Source: Ochotona curzoniae
Lineage: Eukaryota; Chordata; Mammalia; Lagomorpha; Ochotonidae
NCBI RefSeq assembly: GCF_017591425.1
Contig: NW_024465369.1
Span: 26,400,001 to 26,464,000, forward strand
Length of the DNA: 64,000 nt
Reading direction: 5' to 3'
A model generated the notes under the pieces. It did no database searches and was not told the origin of the DNA. It was given only the letters and a program-made list of their open reading frames with translations. A program made the position numbers and the translations under genes. This document shows, piece by piece, positions 12,666-25,184 of the stretch; the first letter of the stretch is position 1; each line of letters opens with the position of its first letter.

Positions 12666-14304
12666 AAAAAAGACAGACAGTAGGGAAACCTTTCCAGCTT
12701 TCTATCTCCTTTATAATTTCACTTCTTAATTTGTCAAAATAAAGTCTTTGGTTTTAGTGATTCACAGAATTTTAAAATGACTTACTCAACTCTCTCCAGA
12801 TTCATATTCAACTTGTTATCCCCCTTTCGTGTGAAATTTGCATGGTGTCTTGTGCTTTACAATACTATTTTGGGTCATTTGGCATTTAATCAAGTCATTA
12901 ACAGACTTCTGGAATAGAAAGAAATTGTAGAAATACAGAGAAGGTCTGGCACTGTGTTGGAGGAGCGGAGCTGCAAGGTTGGAGATTGTACCCACTGACA
13001 CTGCTTACTAAGACTAGCCTTAGATAAGATTCTTACACCCAACACACTTTCTCACCCATAAATGAGGACAGTATCTGCATCATTTAACAGAAATGCTTTC
13101 AAAGTTTACTTACAATAATACTTTGTGAAAGTATTTTCTAACTGTAAGCGGTTTCATCTTGTTAGTTTGGAAAGTGAAGTACATTAAACACAAATAAAAA
13201 AACACAGGAAAAAGTAGCATTGCTCCCAGAAGCCATAAACTGGTTTTTCTTTAAATTGGGACAGTTACTGAAAAGGAAATTCTCCAAAGTAAACAATGCT
13301 TATAAGAAAAGGATAAAACTTTTTCTACAGTCAAACACGGAGCCCAAGTTTGTTCATCAGAAAATGTCAAAGACTCAAAATGTTTTCATAGTTTCCACAT
13401 GCACTTAATGTTATTTGTGCAACGCATTAGAAACCAACCCTGAACAATGAAGATTTACAGGTTTAAAAACAACTAAGAATGATCTCAAGGTTTTCATTCT
13501 TAAAACCAAATATTCTAATTTTATAGCAAACTATAACATGTTTTTGGGTGAATTCCCTCTATACCATTTCACTGTATTTGTAGATGGCAATCTTTTTAAT
13601 AAATGTGAAGGCATTTCTGACTCAGTGGCCCTTAGGGAAGAAAGCTCAGACACCTTACCTACTACAAAGCAACTTCCGCCTGCCTGTGTGCAGGGCAGCC
13701 TGCGCCCTGCAACTCTGTTGTATGTGGTCAGTGTGGACTCTTAAAACCCAGTCAACTTTATTGAAAAAAATATACATATTTCTCACTTGCAAGACAAGGC
13801 TAAAAATTTTTGCAGCACTTCATTCTTGCTTGGCAACACTTGGCTGAACCTGAGGACCCACTCCTCTTTGGATCAAGCATGAGTTTGCTACTTTGTCATA
13901 ATTTTCCCACTCTGTTCCAACATGAGGTACCTTTGTTCTATCAGGTCACAGAGGCATCTGCATTGGTGATTCCACTCTGAAGCTTCAGGCTACAATTTTT
14001 TTTTCACTTAATTGTATTTTCCTGTAAGCCAGCAAGTATATTGCTATCCAACTTCAAATCTAGTCAACTTCACAAGAAACATTTCTAAGTACTACTTTTT
14101 AATAATCAGAGCACAGGGAAAATATTTGATAATATTTTTCTAGATCCAAGTGACAAGTAATGGTTCCTTTTAAGAAACTGGTCCCAAATTGCTGTTTCAA
14201 TGTCTCTCACGTCACTGAGCGGCCAGGTAGGATTTAGCGCTATTTGCCACACATTCATAGCCACCACTGCTAATACCTCTTAAACAAAAAAGGTGTATTT
14301 ATCC

Positions 14305-14624
14305 TTATTTTTATTTGAAAGGTTGAGTTACACCAAGAGGGGAAGGGCAAGAAAGAGAGAGAGAGAGAGAGTTCTTCAAATAGCATGTTTGCTCTCCAAA
14401 TGGCTGCAGTGGCTGGTGCCAGCCCACCTGAAGCCAGGGGTCAAAAGCTTCCTGCAGGTCTCTCATGTGAATGCAAGGTGTCAAGAACTTAGGCCATATT
14501 CTACCGTTTTCTCAAACTATTAGCAGGAGCTGGATTGGAAGTGGAATAACTGGCCTGAACTAACGCCCATATGGGGTGCTGGTGTCGTCAGCAGAGGCTT
14601 AACCTGAAATGCAATGGGGGCCGG
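14305..14624 (-). repeat. CSINE, near full length
   Basis: It is antisense, so the tail comes first: TTTTTATTTGAAAGG and a (GA)n stretch at 14351-14371, which is the complement of the element's CT-rich region. The body follows ('CCAAATGGCTGCAGTGGCTG', 'GAAGCCAGGGGTCAAAAGC', 'AGCAGGAGCTGGATTGGAAG'), then the tRNA-like head 'CCCATATGGGGTGCTGG...GGGGGCCGG'. Moderate divergence. Confidence 0.85.
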
Positions 14625-14852
14625 TCACTAGTTCGCTCTTTTGAATATATTACAGATTCTAATGCTATTAACCAAAGCTTCATTTATTAGTAAAGTATAT
14701 CCTGTTAGTCAATTACATGAGTTTTAGAAAGATTTGTGAGATTGTTGGAGCAATAATTCCTAGAGAAAGTTGCTAGGTAGACAGCATGTGGGTAAGCGGA
14801 AGATCTTTTTCTGTGTTTTATAAGTTCAACCTTACAGAGCACCACTGTTCAG

Positions 14853-15118
14853 AGGCTGGTGTTGTGGCGCAGTGTGCTAAGCCACCACCAGCAACACTGT
14901 CATCTAAATGAACGTTGAGTCCCAGCAGCTGCTACACTGTCTGTTCCAGCTCCATGCTAATATACCAAGAAATGCAGCTGAAGACGGCCCAACTTCTCAG
15001 GCCACCAACCGCAGTGAAATTCATCGGGAGAAGGGAGGTCTCTATATCTCTAGCTCTCGCTCTCTATTTCTTTGAGCTGCTCTGTAACTCTGCCGTTAAG
15101 CAAGTCAGTACATCTTAA
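14853..15118 (+). repeat. CSINE, internally shortened
   Basis: Head GCTGGTGTTGTGGCGCAGTG has an intact A-box match, and a B-box-like GTTGAGTCCCAGC follows. The body is degraded around 'GAAGACGGCCCAACTTCTCA'. The tail has CTCGCTCTCTATTTC, CTGTAACTCTGCC and CATCTTAAA. Some of the 3' body is missing relative to a full copy. Confidence 0.8.
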
Positions 15119-17794
15119 ACCTATGTTCAATTCAATGAACACCATGGGTTGATATTCTGTCCTTAAACTTGTAGGTAGCTTACAGTCTGAATCATATTTC
15201 TTAATATACATTACATCTTACAGAATGCAAATGCCAGAATGTGACCAAATGTAAAGAGGAATATTTTGCCAATATGTCATAGGGAGGGTGAAACTCGGTG
15301 TGCATGACCCTAACTAGTTATTTTTAATACTCAGGACCTATATAAGAGGATGGCTTGCATTTATGAGGATGAATGCATAAGTAGTTATGTAAAGGAAATT
15401 ACCTTGATGAAAGGAATATCACCTTTAAACCATTGAGTTTATATTCAACATGTGATCAGGATCAGATTGCTTAAAACAATCCAGGGAACCATGACCATAA
15501 TTCAAATAAGTTCTTTTTTCCCTTTGAGAACCCTACAATTTCCAATAGGTACAGTATACAAATGAACATATAATCATGTACACACTCAAATCTATCTAGT
15601 TTAACATAATAAACTAGATATACATTTTTTCTTGGGGAGTGTATTTTTAGTCTTTTATAAACATTTTAAAGTGTTTTAAAGCAGCTAAAAATCAGGGAGT
15701 AATTAAAAAAGCATATGGCTGTGTCCATTTCCATACATGCAGTTTAAAACATACAATTCTGCATTTTAATATTTACTGTCAGGTGTCATCAAGGAAAAAC
15801 GTCTGCATTAAGAGCTCTGACTACCCCAGATTGAAGCAAATGTTGTTTTGTTATGCTACCACTGTGAATTTCAGACAATTTGTAATCAAAGAGTGTTTTG
15901 TAGTTAACCTTTAAAGTTGTTACTTTATGGCCTTTCATTTCTCATGCTGTCTATTTTCCCTGTTTCCACATACCACTTTCAATCCATTAAGACTATCTCC
16001 CCCTTCCCCCAAGTCCTTTTTGTCATATGAAGATCATCAGGACATACCACAAATGTCCATAGAGACTGCCAGGGCTAATGAATATTTATGTTCTGTGTCA
16101 CAACTGAGCACTATTCTTGTTCTCCAGGATCAACCCTCTTATGTGTGTAAATAACAGGTGAGCAGTCCCACGTAGGGATAAATGAGGTTAACACAACCTG
16201 AGAGCCCCATGCTGGATTCATGGTGTCTGACTGCATGATTGATCCAGTAAAACAAATTCAAGTATCAAAGGAGCACGCATTTCCCCAGTTTTTTGAATCT
16301 TTGTTTTTATAGGATTTTACAGGGATACCAATTATCATCATCCCAAACTGAGATTATTCCAGTTGATGGTCAGAATACTATTTTTGCCAATAGCAAATAT
16401 ATGTTCACTTTTAATTAACAGAAGCCAAACATGCCACCAACCTTGAGTTGTGAGAGGGCAGGTTCACTTGTTCAGTAAGGTTTTACTAATTATTACTTGC
16501 AAATGCAACCATTCCTAATCTTTTTGTGGGCCTTCTATTTTCAACTATTTAAATGCAAAGCTCCATGCATTTATTCTGAAACTGAACGCAACTGCTTTGC
16601 CCAACAACCAAAGTTGATGTGGGTCAATATATAAATTCAGAATCTCCAGAACCCAATGACCCTGCATAAAATGGAATTTGCATTTGTCCTCTTTTCTGGG
16701 TTCCTCTGGAGCCTTATGCTAAAATGTTTATGTGAAACTAAACAGAGATCTAAGGCTGTCTATCTTAAATTGAGGGCTCACTCAACTAATAGAATTAAAC
16801 AGAAGGACAGCATATTGTTTACTTATTAAACAGATAATGCCTCATTTTTTCCCTTAGCGCTCCTTGCTTTAGGTGGCTCTGAAATGTGCAAAGCCCAGAC
16901 AAAATTTGCTTAGTTTATTTATGCATCTTTCTTTTTGGCAATGTTTACATTAATTTTTAATGTAATAGCAAAATAGTGTCTTAGACATTGAAAAAAAAAT
17001 TCTGTAGCCAGTGCTGGATAACATAGTGCATTAATTCAGTGTCCTTCACTCCTGGGACCTGTGTATAATTTAGCTCAGCCTGAAGAAAATAACTTTGATC
17101 TGAAGGCAGTGGCAAAAGCTACATATGAAATGAGCTTTGGTAGTTGACTGTTGTTTTTCTCATAGAAGATGACGTATGAAGATAAACTACTTTCGAATAC
17201 AAAAAACAGAGGCCATGATTATCAGTGAAGGAGCTCTTGGCAGTAGCAGTAGTTTCATCACTTCTATGTTGTCATCACCCTGAGCACCACCTATAATTGG
17301 GATTCACCGATTTCCTGATAAATGAACATTGCAGAAGTGCAGTGGGAATGACAGTTTAGTCGTTAGCGCTGTTGGCTTTCATTTGTAAAAACAAAGACTG
17401 CTGTATAATGAGACAGATGCAGGGAGGCAATCCTGGCTTCGTAGGAAGCGGCTTTTCCGACCCGGAAGGAGTGTACAACAATCCAATCCCTGCGCAAATG
17501 TTAGTGGGAGAGACCGCAGGCAAAGTGGAGGTTTCTTCAAAACCCACACAGACTCCAATAACAATATGTAGCTGTGCAACTTCACCTGTTATTGGAATGG
17601 ACAACACCATTTTGTTAAAAAAAAAAAGAAGAGGTTGAAGCATTGATAGAATGAATGATTCAGTCCTATTATGTATTAGCAACGTGAAATTTGGGCTCTT
17701 TCATTTTTAATTGCCTAATGGATTCCAATCCAGTTCTCTTCTATTATAAATAAGCATGGCTCACATTGTCTTCAATGCAGTAGTTAACATTAAA
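15119..17794. other. FIGN intron, no gene or recognised repeat
   Basis: Single-copy AT-rich sequence. The only notable block is 17340-17640, which has more CpG dinucleotides than its surroundings and open frames on both strands; it is treated under findings. Confidence 0.5.
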
Positions 17795-18110
17795 GCTGGA
17801 ACTGGTGTTGTGACTTAGTGAATTAAGCCACTTCCTGCAATGCCATTATCCTGTATGATGCCAGTTTACATCCAGCTGCTCTACTTTTAATTCAACCCCC
17901 TGTTATTGCCTGAAAAAAGCAGTGGAACATGGCCCACACATGTATGCCTTGCCATTCAGATGGGAGATCCATAAGTTCCTGACTTCTGATTTCAATCTGG
18001 CTCAGCCCTGGCCATTGGGGCCGTTTCTGGAGTGAATCAGCAGATGGAAAATCTCTGTCTTTCCTCCTCTTTCAGTAACTCTGCCACTTAAATAAATGAT
18101 AACTTTTTGA
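17795..18110 (+). repeat. CSINE, full length
   Basis: Starts GCTGGAACTGGTGTTGTGAC. The body has 'GCCTGAAAAAAGCAGTGGAA', GGCTCAGCCCTGGCCATTGG and GAGTGAATCAGCAGATGGAA. It ends CTGTAACTC-like, then TTAAATAAATGATAACTTTTTG. Confidence 0.85.
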
Positions 18111-18719
18111 AAAATTAAATAGAGCAGCTCTCAGTACTGTTTTTAGTAGGGTTAGATGCTCTAAGGATAGTAGCTTTCCATAATCTAAATTATTCTAACA
18201 TGAACAACTTTTCTTTCCTCCTGTTATGGATATGTGTTTGTTGATAAGTTTAGGGAAAGAGGATGAGAGTGGAGGGTTCTAGTCACATTTTTAAATTAGC
18301 AGACCATGTAAGAGAAATTCAATTTTAAACATGCTGGCTTTAATTGCTTAGGCTATCAATGATTCGAATGTTCCTGGTACCTTACTTGTGGCACACAAAG
18401 TCTTATAGGGTAGGGAAGACAAGGCTCCCCAGTGACATATAACACATTTGTGTGTGTGTTTAAGTTTAGGTCAGTGGTTGTGGAAAAAAGTCATAAAAAA
18501 TAAGGTAAAGGATGAGATAGAGATGAACAAACTCCTGAAATCTCTTGTAAGGATCTATGCTTTATCACTATGTTCAGAGTCCTTGAAGTTTTTTGCTAAA
18601 CCCTTTAGCAAAAGTGTGCATCCCATATTTCCATCAAAATTAGTATTTATTTAAGGCATTCTTTAGCTATGTGTTTATTATTACTGGATTAAATAAAATA
18701 AAATGCAAAAAGTTTAATT

Positions 18720-18776
18720 ACTTAATATATATATTAAGTGTATACATATATATATACATATATATATATATATAAA
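18720..18776. repeat. AT-rich simple repeat with palindrome
   Basis: Starts with the perfect palindrome ACTTAATATATATATTAAGT (18720-18739) and continues as TATACATATA-type dinucleotide repeats. This is ordinary microsatellite sequence, but it can extrude as a cruciform. Confidence 0.8.
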
Positions 18777-20789
18777 TTGGTTAACAGCAAAGCACCCTGT
18801 TATTTAGAATTACTTTTGTGTTTTCTATAAAACAGAATGGTTTCTTTATAAACAAAATGGACAATTCACAGAGTTAATGATGACTTAAGAAAGAATTTGT
18901 TGTTTAGTAATCTGGAAGTGTATTTCTACTCGTTGAACTGACACACCTGGATCCTGCCTTCTTTTAAGTGAATCTTTTTAAAAGTGTGAGAACACCTCCA
19001 AGAATACTACAATTCCATTTATAATTTTCTTTTGCTTTTGTAGCTTTTAAACAATCATTGAAGATTTTTCTGGTCAGGATGTTTTATTATGCCTTCCTCT
19101 TATTTAATGCATCTGTTTTCATATTTGCTTTAGAAATTATTTTATCCTGTTCAATGTCAGATGATATTATACTTTTAAAAGAAATCTATTAAAAAAAAAA
19201 AACAAGCCCAGCGTAAGGCAGTGTGCTGCATCCCTGGCCATGGCTCTCACAAGCATTAAAATGTTCCTGGAGTACCTGAATGACAGCAGTGACAGCGTAA
19301 TCACGTAAAGACTTTTTACATTCACTGTTTTTCTTTCAATTGGAGTAGTAATATACAGGCATCATTTAATGGAAGGTTAGCTGTTAAACACAGCTAAATA
19401 GCACCATTTTTAAAAACATAAAAACCAAGTTGGCGTCTAACAAATATTCCCTTATAATTTCTGAGATATTAGCACACATCCATAAAGCTGTGCTGCTTCT
19501 ATTTACTCCCTTCCCAACATACGCGTTAACTATTTAGTTTGATAATTAGCAGGAATAGTTCACCAGCTTCCTGTAATGGTACAATTTTAAATAGAATATT
19601 CATGGAGAAAAGCCCAACTAAAAGGTGAACCTCATAATCCGAGCAGTAACCTTCACACCAAATAGAAATAAATGATTTTTTTAAGTTTTCTCCTCAGATA
19701 CAGCATCATATTTTGAGAGAGAAAAAGAAAAGCACAGACAACCTGAAGGTGAACTTATTTAGATACGTTCGCCAAGCCAGCCTTGGCTGTTTTTAAGCAA
19801 ACACGGTTGTGACTCCACTTAGTCCATCCAACTTTCCGCTGTGTAAATGGAATGATGACTTAGACAATTTTCTCTTCCTTAGTGAGCTGTGGGAAGGAAA
19901 GATGAGGGGTGGGGAGAGAGAGAAAGAAAGAGAGAGGGAGGAAGAATGTGTGTGCGTGTTAAATTTTCAGTGTGTTGCAGCTAGATTCCAAAGTAACAAG
20001 TAAAAATTGTGTGTATGTATACACATATCACTATATAAATGTAGTTTTTTTCTAGACAAGCTGTCCTAATTGAAATGAAGTCTAATCAGACTCATTACTG
20101 TTTTCAGCAATTTGCACCACCAAAGATGCTTATTAGGTAACTGTGTTTAATAAACCACTCTTTAGAAAAATACCAGTAATGAGCTCTTAACAGCCAATCT
20201 TCAGCGTGAATGTAATGTGAAAAGTGTTCCTAGCGCTGAATAGATTTTCACATTTAGTAGTGTCATAATTAAGATCCTAGAACTGGTTGCTGTGAAGTTA
20301 AATTTATTGCAATAATTTTATTTTTTCTATTTTAAACATATTTAGCATTGCAGTCATCTTCTGTTTGAGCTGGAATTTATTCACATTGTAGGAAATAGCA
20401 GGCTGGTGCCAATTCGGGCAAAAGGTCTTTCAACTGAGGATTTGTGAACAAATCGTAAGTGAACATTTCATAGCCACTAATGGACAGTAGTCATCACAGC
20501 CTTCCTCATCAGCGCACCTGCACTGCAGAAAAGTCTTCTTGTTATCTTATGTGAAACTAAGAAAAGTTACCCAGATATTTTTATTTATATATATGTATAT
20601 TATGTTGTGTCTGTGAAGATGAATAATAGAATTTTTTCACTGTTAAAATCAGAAAAAATGGATACTCCAAAAGGAATATCTGAAGACATTTTGCCCTTTC
20701 ATAGTAAATAAATACTTTTCCATTGCTTCATTAGAAATGACTCTTAAAATGTGAATCTTCTTTTTCTTTCTGATTTTTCCTTTTTGTAG

Positions 20790-20950
20790 CATTATTTACT
20801 GAGCACTTAACATTAAAGGCCAGTATTATGGATGTATATTATTTATACACACTAGGGGTGGTCCTGGGTGTCAGTTGAGCTTCTTATTGACAAGGGGGTA
20901 GGGGAGGGCAAGTTAGACACCTCTAAGGACAGGAGTTAAGACATACGCTT
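20790..20950 (-). repeat. MIR/L2-like relic
   Basis: 'ATTATTTACTGAGCACTTAA' and the following 'GGCCAGTATTATGG' match the antisense MIR/L2 tail pattern (ATTTATTGAGCACTTACTATGTGCCAGG). The rest is too diverged to bound well. Confidence 0.45.
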
Positions 20951-22054
20951 AAAAGAAAAAAAGGGCTTATCTATAGAATCACTGAAACTTATCCTAAAGC
21001 ATATCTTTGTACAGAATAATTACATGGAAGAAACGGAAAGACATTCTTAAGATTTATAGAAAACTCTTTTGTTTTTAATGCTTAAATGAAAACTTTTCTA
21101 GAAAAAGATAAAATAGCTTTGGCTTATTAAAAGCAACCAAAGAGATTATACAATCATCTTTGAAAAGAGATTATAAACACTGTGGAAAAATAGTAGGCTC
21201 ATAAGCTAAATCAATAAATGAAAAAGTACAGAAAAACCCACAAGATCACAATTTCATAGCTATTGGTGATAAAATGTTAAGGATGATTCTGTCACTGAAT
21301 GATTCCTCTTCCAATGCGATCTCTGCTTCCTCTCACCTCACAAGCTTCATGACTCTTAATTGGAGCCAATAAACTTCTATAACTATTTTCAGCTATCTGA
21401 ATCAATATGGCTGTGAGAACTGAGACTGTTAAATTAATGACTTGTTTCATCTGGTTTTGTGGAATGCACTACTTTGCATTACAAAGTACATAGGAAACCA
21501 AATTCATTCTCTTGTGAATTCATGTAACTGTTAGTTCAAAATAGTGCTGTGTCTTTAAATCTTGAGAAAATTCATGTTCAGATTCACCAACGAGGGAAAA
21601 AAAACAGTGTATGAAACTATTAGAAAACATTTATATTCACATTAATTTACTCATAGTTAGATAATTAGGAAAAAAACATGAGGAACTAAGGTTGCCTTCA
21701 TTTTGAGTGCCTTCTTATAACCTCAAACAACTTCACTTAAGAATCATGTAATTTATGAATGCTTTATAAGAGAAAATGGATGTTTTGTATATTTACTTCT
21801 ATTGCACAAGTCAAGCAGCTCCACGTTTTCCAATAATAATAATACTGATAATAATAAGAACCTTTTGGTGAGTTTTTAGAAACTCAAAATGATAAAGCTG
21901 TATTTTGAATTATAAATTGTAGTGAGGAACTGAATTTCTAGTTAATAGACTTTTTTTTTAAAGATCCTAACACAGGTTACAGAAAGTTGACTGGATTTGC
22001 CTTGGTTTCAATTCTAACTTGAGAAATACAAGCCAGGAAAGATAGATATACAAG

Positions 22055-22305
22055 GTATCTGGATGGAGTAGGTGCCAAGCCCAGCTAGTAAGATGACATC
22101 ACATTCCCTGCAGCAGAGAACTTGGGCTCAATATCTGACTTGCCCTGAACCATCTTTCACTAGTGCTGATACTGGAGCAGGGATGGCTCAAGAAATCGGG
22201 TTGCAGCCACTCCATTGAAGACCTGGGATGTCTATAAGTACTGGGGAGTAGATATGCATATGAAAATCCTCTGTCTCTTTTTGTCTCCTTCCCCCCCCCC
22301 CAAAT
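22055..22305 (+). repeat. CSINE, strongly diverged
   Basis: Decayed body segments can be followed: CCTGCAGCAGAGAACTTGGG, GATGGCTCAAGAAATCGGG, 'CACTCCATTGAAGACCTGGG', then CTCTGTCTCTTTTTGTCTCC. It ends in C11 at 22291-22301. The tRNA-like head is poorly preserved. Confidence 0.5.
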
Positions 22306-22399
22306 TCATGGAAAATACATATTATGAAAACTCTACCAATGGGTTTCACATTTTTCTACATCAAAACAAACATGATTCCATTCTATTTTTCTATTAACT

Positions 22400-22650
22400 T
22401 CATTTATTTTGAGAGACATACACAGAGAGAACTCCCAATGACTAGTTCATTTTCCAAACACCCACTTGAGCTTGGGCAAGGACTGTAATCCAGGTCATCT
22501 TCGGGAGTCACAGGAACTCAACTAACTTTGGACATCACCACTGGTCCCCAGCAGGATGCTGGAGTCAGGAGCCAGACATGGGAATCCAATTACAGTAGAA
22601 ACATAAATATCTTAGCTGGATCTGAATCAGTAGGTTAAATACTTGCCTTT
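22400..22650 (-). repeat. CSINE, diverged
   Basis: Antisense order: CATTTATTTTGAGAGACATA, ACACAGAGAGAAC, TTTCCAAACACCCACTTGAG, CAGGATGCTGGAGTCAGGAG, then a head remnant ending AAATACTTGCC. It belongs to an older C-repeat subfamily than the 47 kb copy. Confidence 0.7.
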
Positions 22651-23571
22651 CCATGTACCTTTTGAAGTATCCTCATGCACACAGATTAGACTATAGAACA
22701 AAACAAAACAAAACAAAAAACCCTACTCATTATACCGTAAAGAAATATGTAGATCCACCAGGAAGAATTAAATGGCTCATGGAAATGGGGAACATGTTCA
22801 TTAGATAAGATAATATTTTGGAGAATTTTTATTTGTATTTCTGCCTTTCTCATCTCATTTAGATATCATTCTAAATATGTAATGAGTTTTTTATTTAAGC
22901 TTGTGAATAAGCTTTTAAAAATATTAAGGTTCATTAAGCTTTAAAATCCTCAAGGACTGGTGTTGCCTAGTAGCAGCTTTACCAATTTTATTTTCTATTC
23001 AATTTCATCACTTGATGTATTCCCACGCTTACCACAGTGAGGCGGAGCAGGGGAGTGGAACTAAGCAGATATCATCCATGTATTTTCAGGGAACAATGCA
23101 ACAACAAACCAAAATGAAACCTAAAAATTCAATTTCTTTTACTTAGGTTTTAAATTACTTCAGGCTCACTTTTGGCTCTGGCAAAGAGTTATTGTTTCTG
23201 CTCTTCTTCCATCCATTGTTCCTATCTTCAAAGAGTTTGTCCATTAGTGATAAAATAGGTTATAGAGAAAAAGATCATGTACATCCAAAAACCAGAATCT
23301 GACAAGAAGCACTGTCAGATGCTTGAATCTGAGTTACAACAGCTTCTATCTTCACTAAGGAAAACTAAGAGTTACAGAGTTTAAAATATAATAATGTCAT
23401 TCATAGTACAATAAGACCTGAGTGCCTTCTGCTGTGTAAGAACTTCCATCCTTAGTGCAAAAGAATATGTAAGTCCCTCACCAGTGAAGTTTAGCTGTGG
23501 TGACAGAAGAGGCTTTTCACTGAAGAGTAAACATGGCCACATCACAGAGGCAAGTGTGGTGACAGAGAACA

Positions 23572-23765
23572 CAGAGACAGCCACTTCAAAAGCCTACACC
23601 CCACACCAGGTGGCTCTGCTTCTGATTTTGTTTTCTGCTGATGCGTATCCTGAGAGGTGACAGCTGATGGTGCAAGTACGTAAGTGCCTGCTACCCAGTG
23701 CGAGAACCGGATGAAGTTACTGACTCCAGGCTTCTGCCTGGCCCAGCTATGGCTGTCACCTCTAA
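23572..23765 (+). repeat. CSINE body fragment
   Basis: Matches the central part of the older C-repeat: GCTTCTGATTTTGTTTTCTG, 'GGTGACAGCTGATGGTGCAA', CTCCAGGCTTCTGCCTGGCC, then CAGCTATGGCTGTCACC. Both the pol III head and the tail are missing; it runs straight into an AT-rich repeat. Confidence 0.65.
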
Positions 23766-23776
23766 TAATCAATGAA

Positions 23777-23880
23777 TTATATATATATACACATATATGC
23801 ATATATAATTGTATTATATATGTATATATAAAATATATATATACACATCATATGCTATTTATATATACTAATTATATCTA
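23777..23880. repeat. AT/TATG microsatellite
   Basis: About 100 bp of alternating TA with TATG/TACAC interruptions, directly after a CSINE fragment. It may have grown from that element's A-rich end. Confidence 0.85.
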
Positions 23881-24089
23881 TTATTAAAAATCACAAATCA
23901 AGCCAAGTATGCCTGGTATGTTCTACAAACAAAAGTACCTTGACATAGTTAGAAGAGAAGAAGAGTACTAAGGAGTACGATGGAGATAGTTATGAAGTTA
24001 AAACTCAGGTTACAAAGGAACTTGAATGTTTGGAATTCATCCTGCTGATAACAATCCTAGTCTGTGGCAATGTATCAATAATGAAAAAC

Positions 24090-24333
24090 ATTGGCAGCGT
24101 TGAGGCATGGTAGGTAGGCTGGGCTGTGATGCTGGTATCACTAACGTTTACTGATCCATTTAGAATTCAGCTCCCCGCTGTTGTGCCTAGGGAAAAAAGT
24201 GTAAGATAGCCCAAGTTCTTGAGTCCCCATCATCCATAAGAAGCTTCTGACTCCCAGTTTTAGACCAGCATAACTCCAGCCATTGTGGCCCTTTGGGGGG
24301 TGGGTAAACCAGAGGATGGAAGATCTCTCTCCC

Positions 24334-24374
<41 letters not shown>

Positions 24375-24427
24375 CCCACCCTCTTTCTTTCTCTGTGACT
24401 CCGGCTTTCAAAAAGTAAATATTAAAA
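24090..24427 (+). repeat. CSINE, full length with expanded CT tail
   Basis: Head GGCATGGTAGGTAGGCTGGG is degraded. The body is recognisable: GCTTCTGACTCCCAGTTTTA, CAGCCATTGTGGCCCTTTGG, AAACCAGAGGATGGAAGATC. A (TC)n expansion lies at 24339-24369, and the end is CTCTGTGACTCCGGCTTTCA, then AAAAGTAAAT. Confidence 0.8.
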
Positions 24428-25083
24428 GGAAAAAAAAATACTAGAAACAAGACATGCTTGAGTAAAAGGAAGTTTGAAGTTAAGCACTCTTTTAGAAGCA
24501 GAGTCAAAAGGATGGGCTAACCAGTAAGGTTTGGGGGGGACACAGGAAAGGAAAAGTGTCACTATGAGTGACAAAATATTTGTTAGACACTTGACAAAAA
24601 AAGAGAGAGATGTGGTAAATATTACATTCAAATCTCTAAAAGCTTCATGAGGGTTGCTATCCTCCTGCTTTGCACAACTACACTATATCCATTCCCTGCT
24701 GTTTACCCATCTTCCAATTTCTACTTCTTGGGCTTGAACTTGGTTTCAGGGGTGCACAGATTGAAGGACTTTCAGTTTGGAGAAGAACACAAGAATTCTG
24801 TAAGAAAGAATGGGGTTGCTTTTGCCAGGAGCTCCAGAAACTTATGGAATGATCAAGGAATCCATTGGGCATAGTCTCATGATTCCTTGGACCTGTTACA
24901 CTGATAAGGAAGAACTCTGGGAAGGGCAATTAATGGCACTTCCAATACATGGAAGCTTCCTTGTCTGAAGCAAAGATGGTTGTATTAAAAGTTCAATGGC
25001 TTCCCAAATTATAAAAAGGAATTTTTAAAACCATCTTGTACTTTTTTTATATTAGAAGCCATTAGACCAGGAATCACAAGAAG

Positions 25084-25158
25084 TATATATATATATATGC
25101 ACATATACATATATATATGCTTAGAAACACACATAAACACACACACACATATACATAA
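25084..25158. repeat. AT and CA microsatellite
   Basis: TATATATA with TGCACATA interruptions to 25120, then ACACATAAACACACACACAC to 25158. It immediately precedes an antisense CSINE tail. Confidence 0.85.
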
Positions 25159-25184
25159 AACTGATTGGTTCCATTGAAGGTTAG

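Larger units (their letters stand above)
7338..14304. other. FIGN intron, SINE-free interval
   Basis: This is the intron directly upstream of the terminal exon. There is no CSINE in roughly 7 kb, only a MIR-like relic near 8430, an L2-like end near 12590, short CA/TA repeats at 7612-7650 and 10044-10074, and poly-A runs. AT-rich homeobox-type ATTA motifs cluster around 8990-9260. All open frames are short and lack similarity to anything I know. Confidence 0.6.
18111..22050. other. FIGN intron, mainly single copy
   Basis: Contains an AT-dinucleotide block at 18721-18776, a GA-rich run at 19911-19945, a MIR-like relic at 20790-20950, and a CSINE-free stretch of about 4 kb. The block 20140-20530 has balanced composition and dense short motifs and may be a conserved element. 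No coding sequence seen. Confidence 0.5.
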
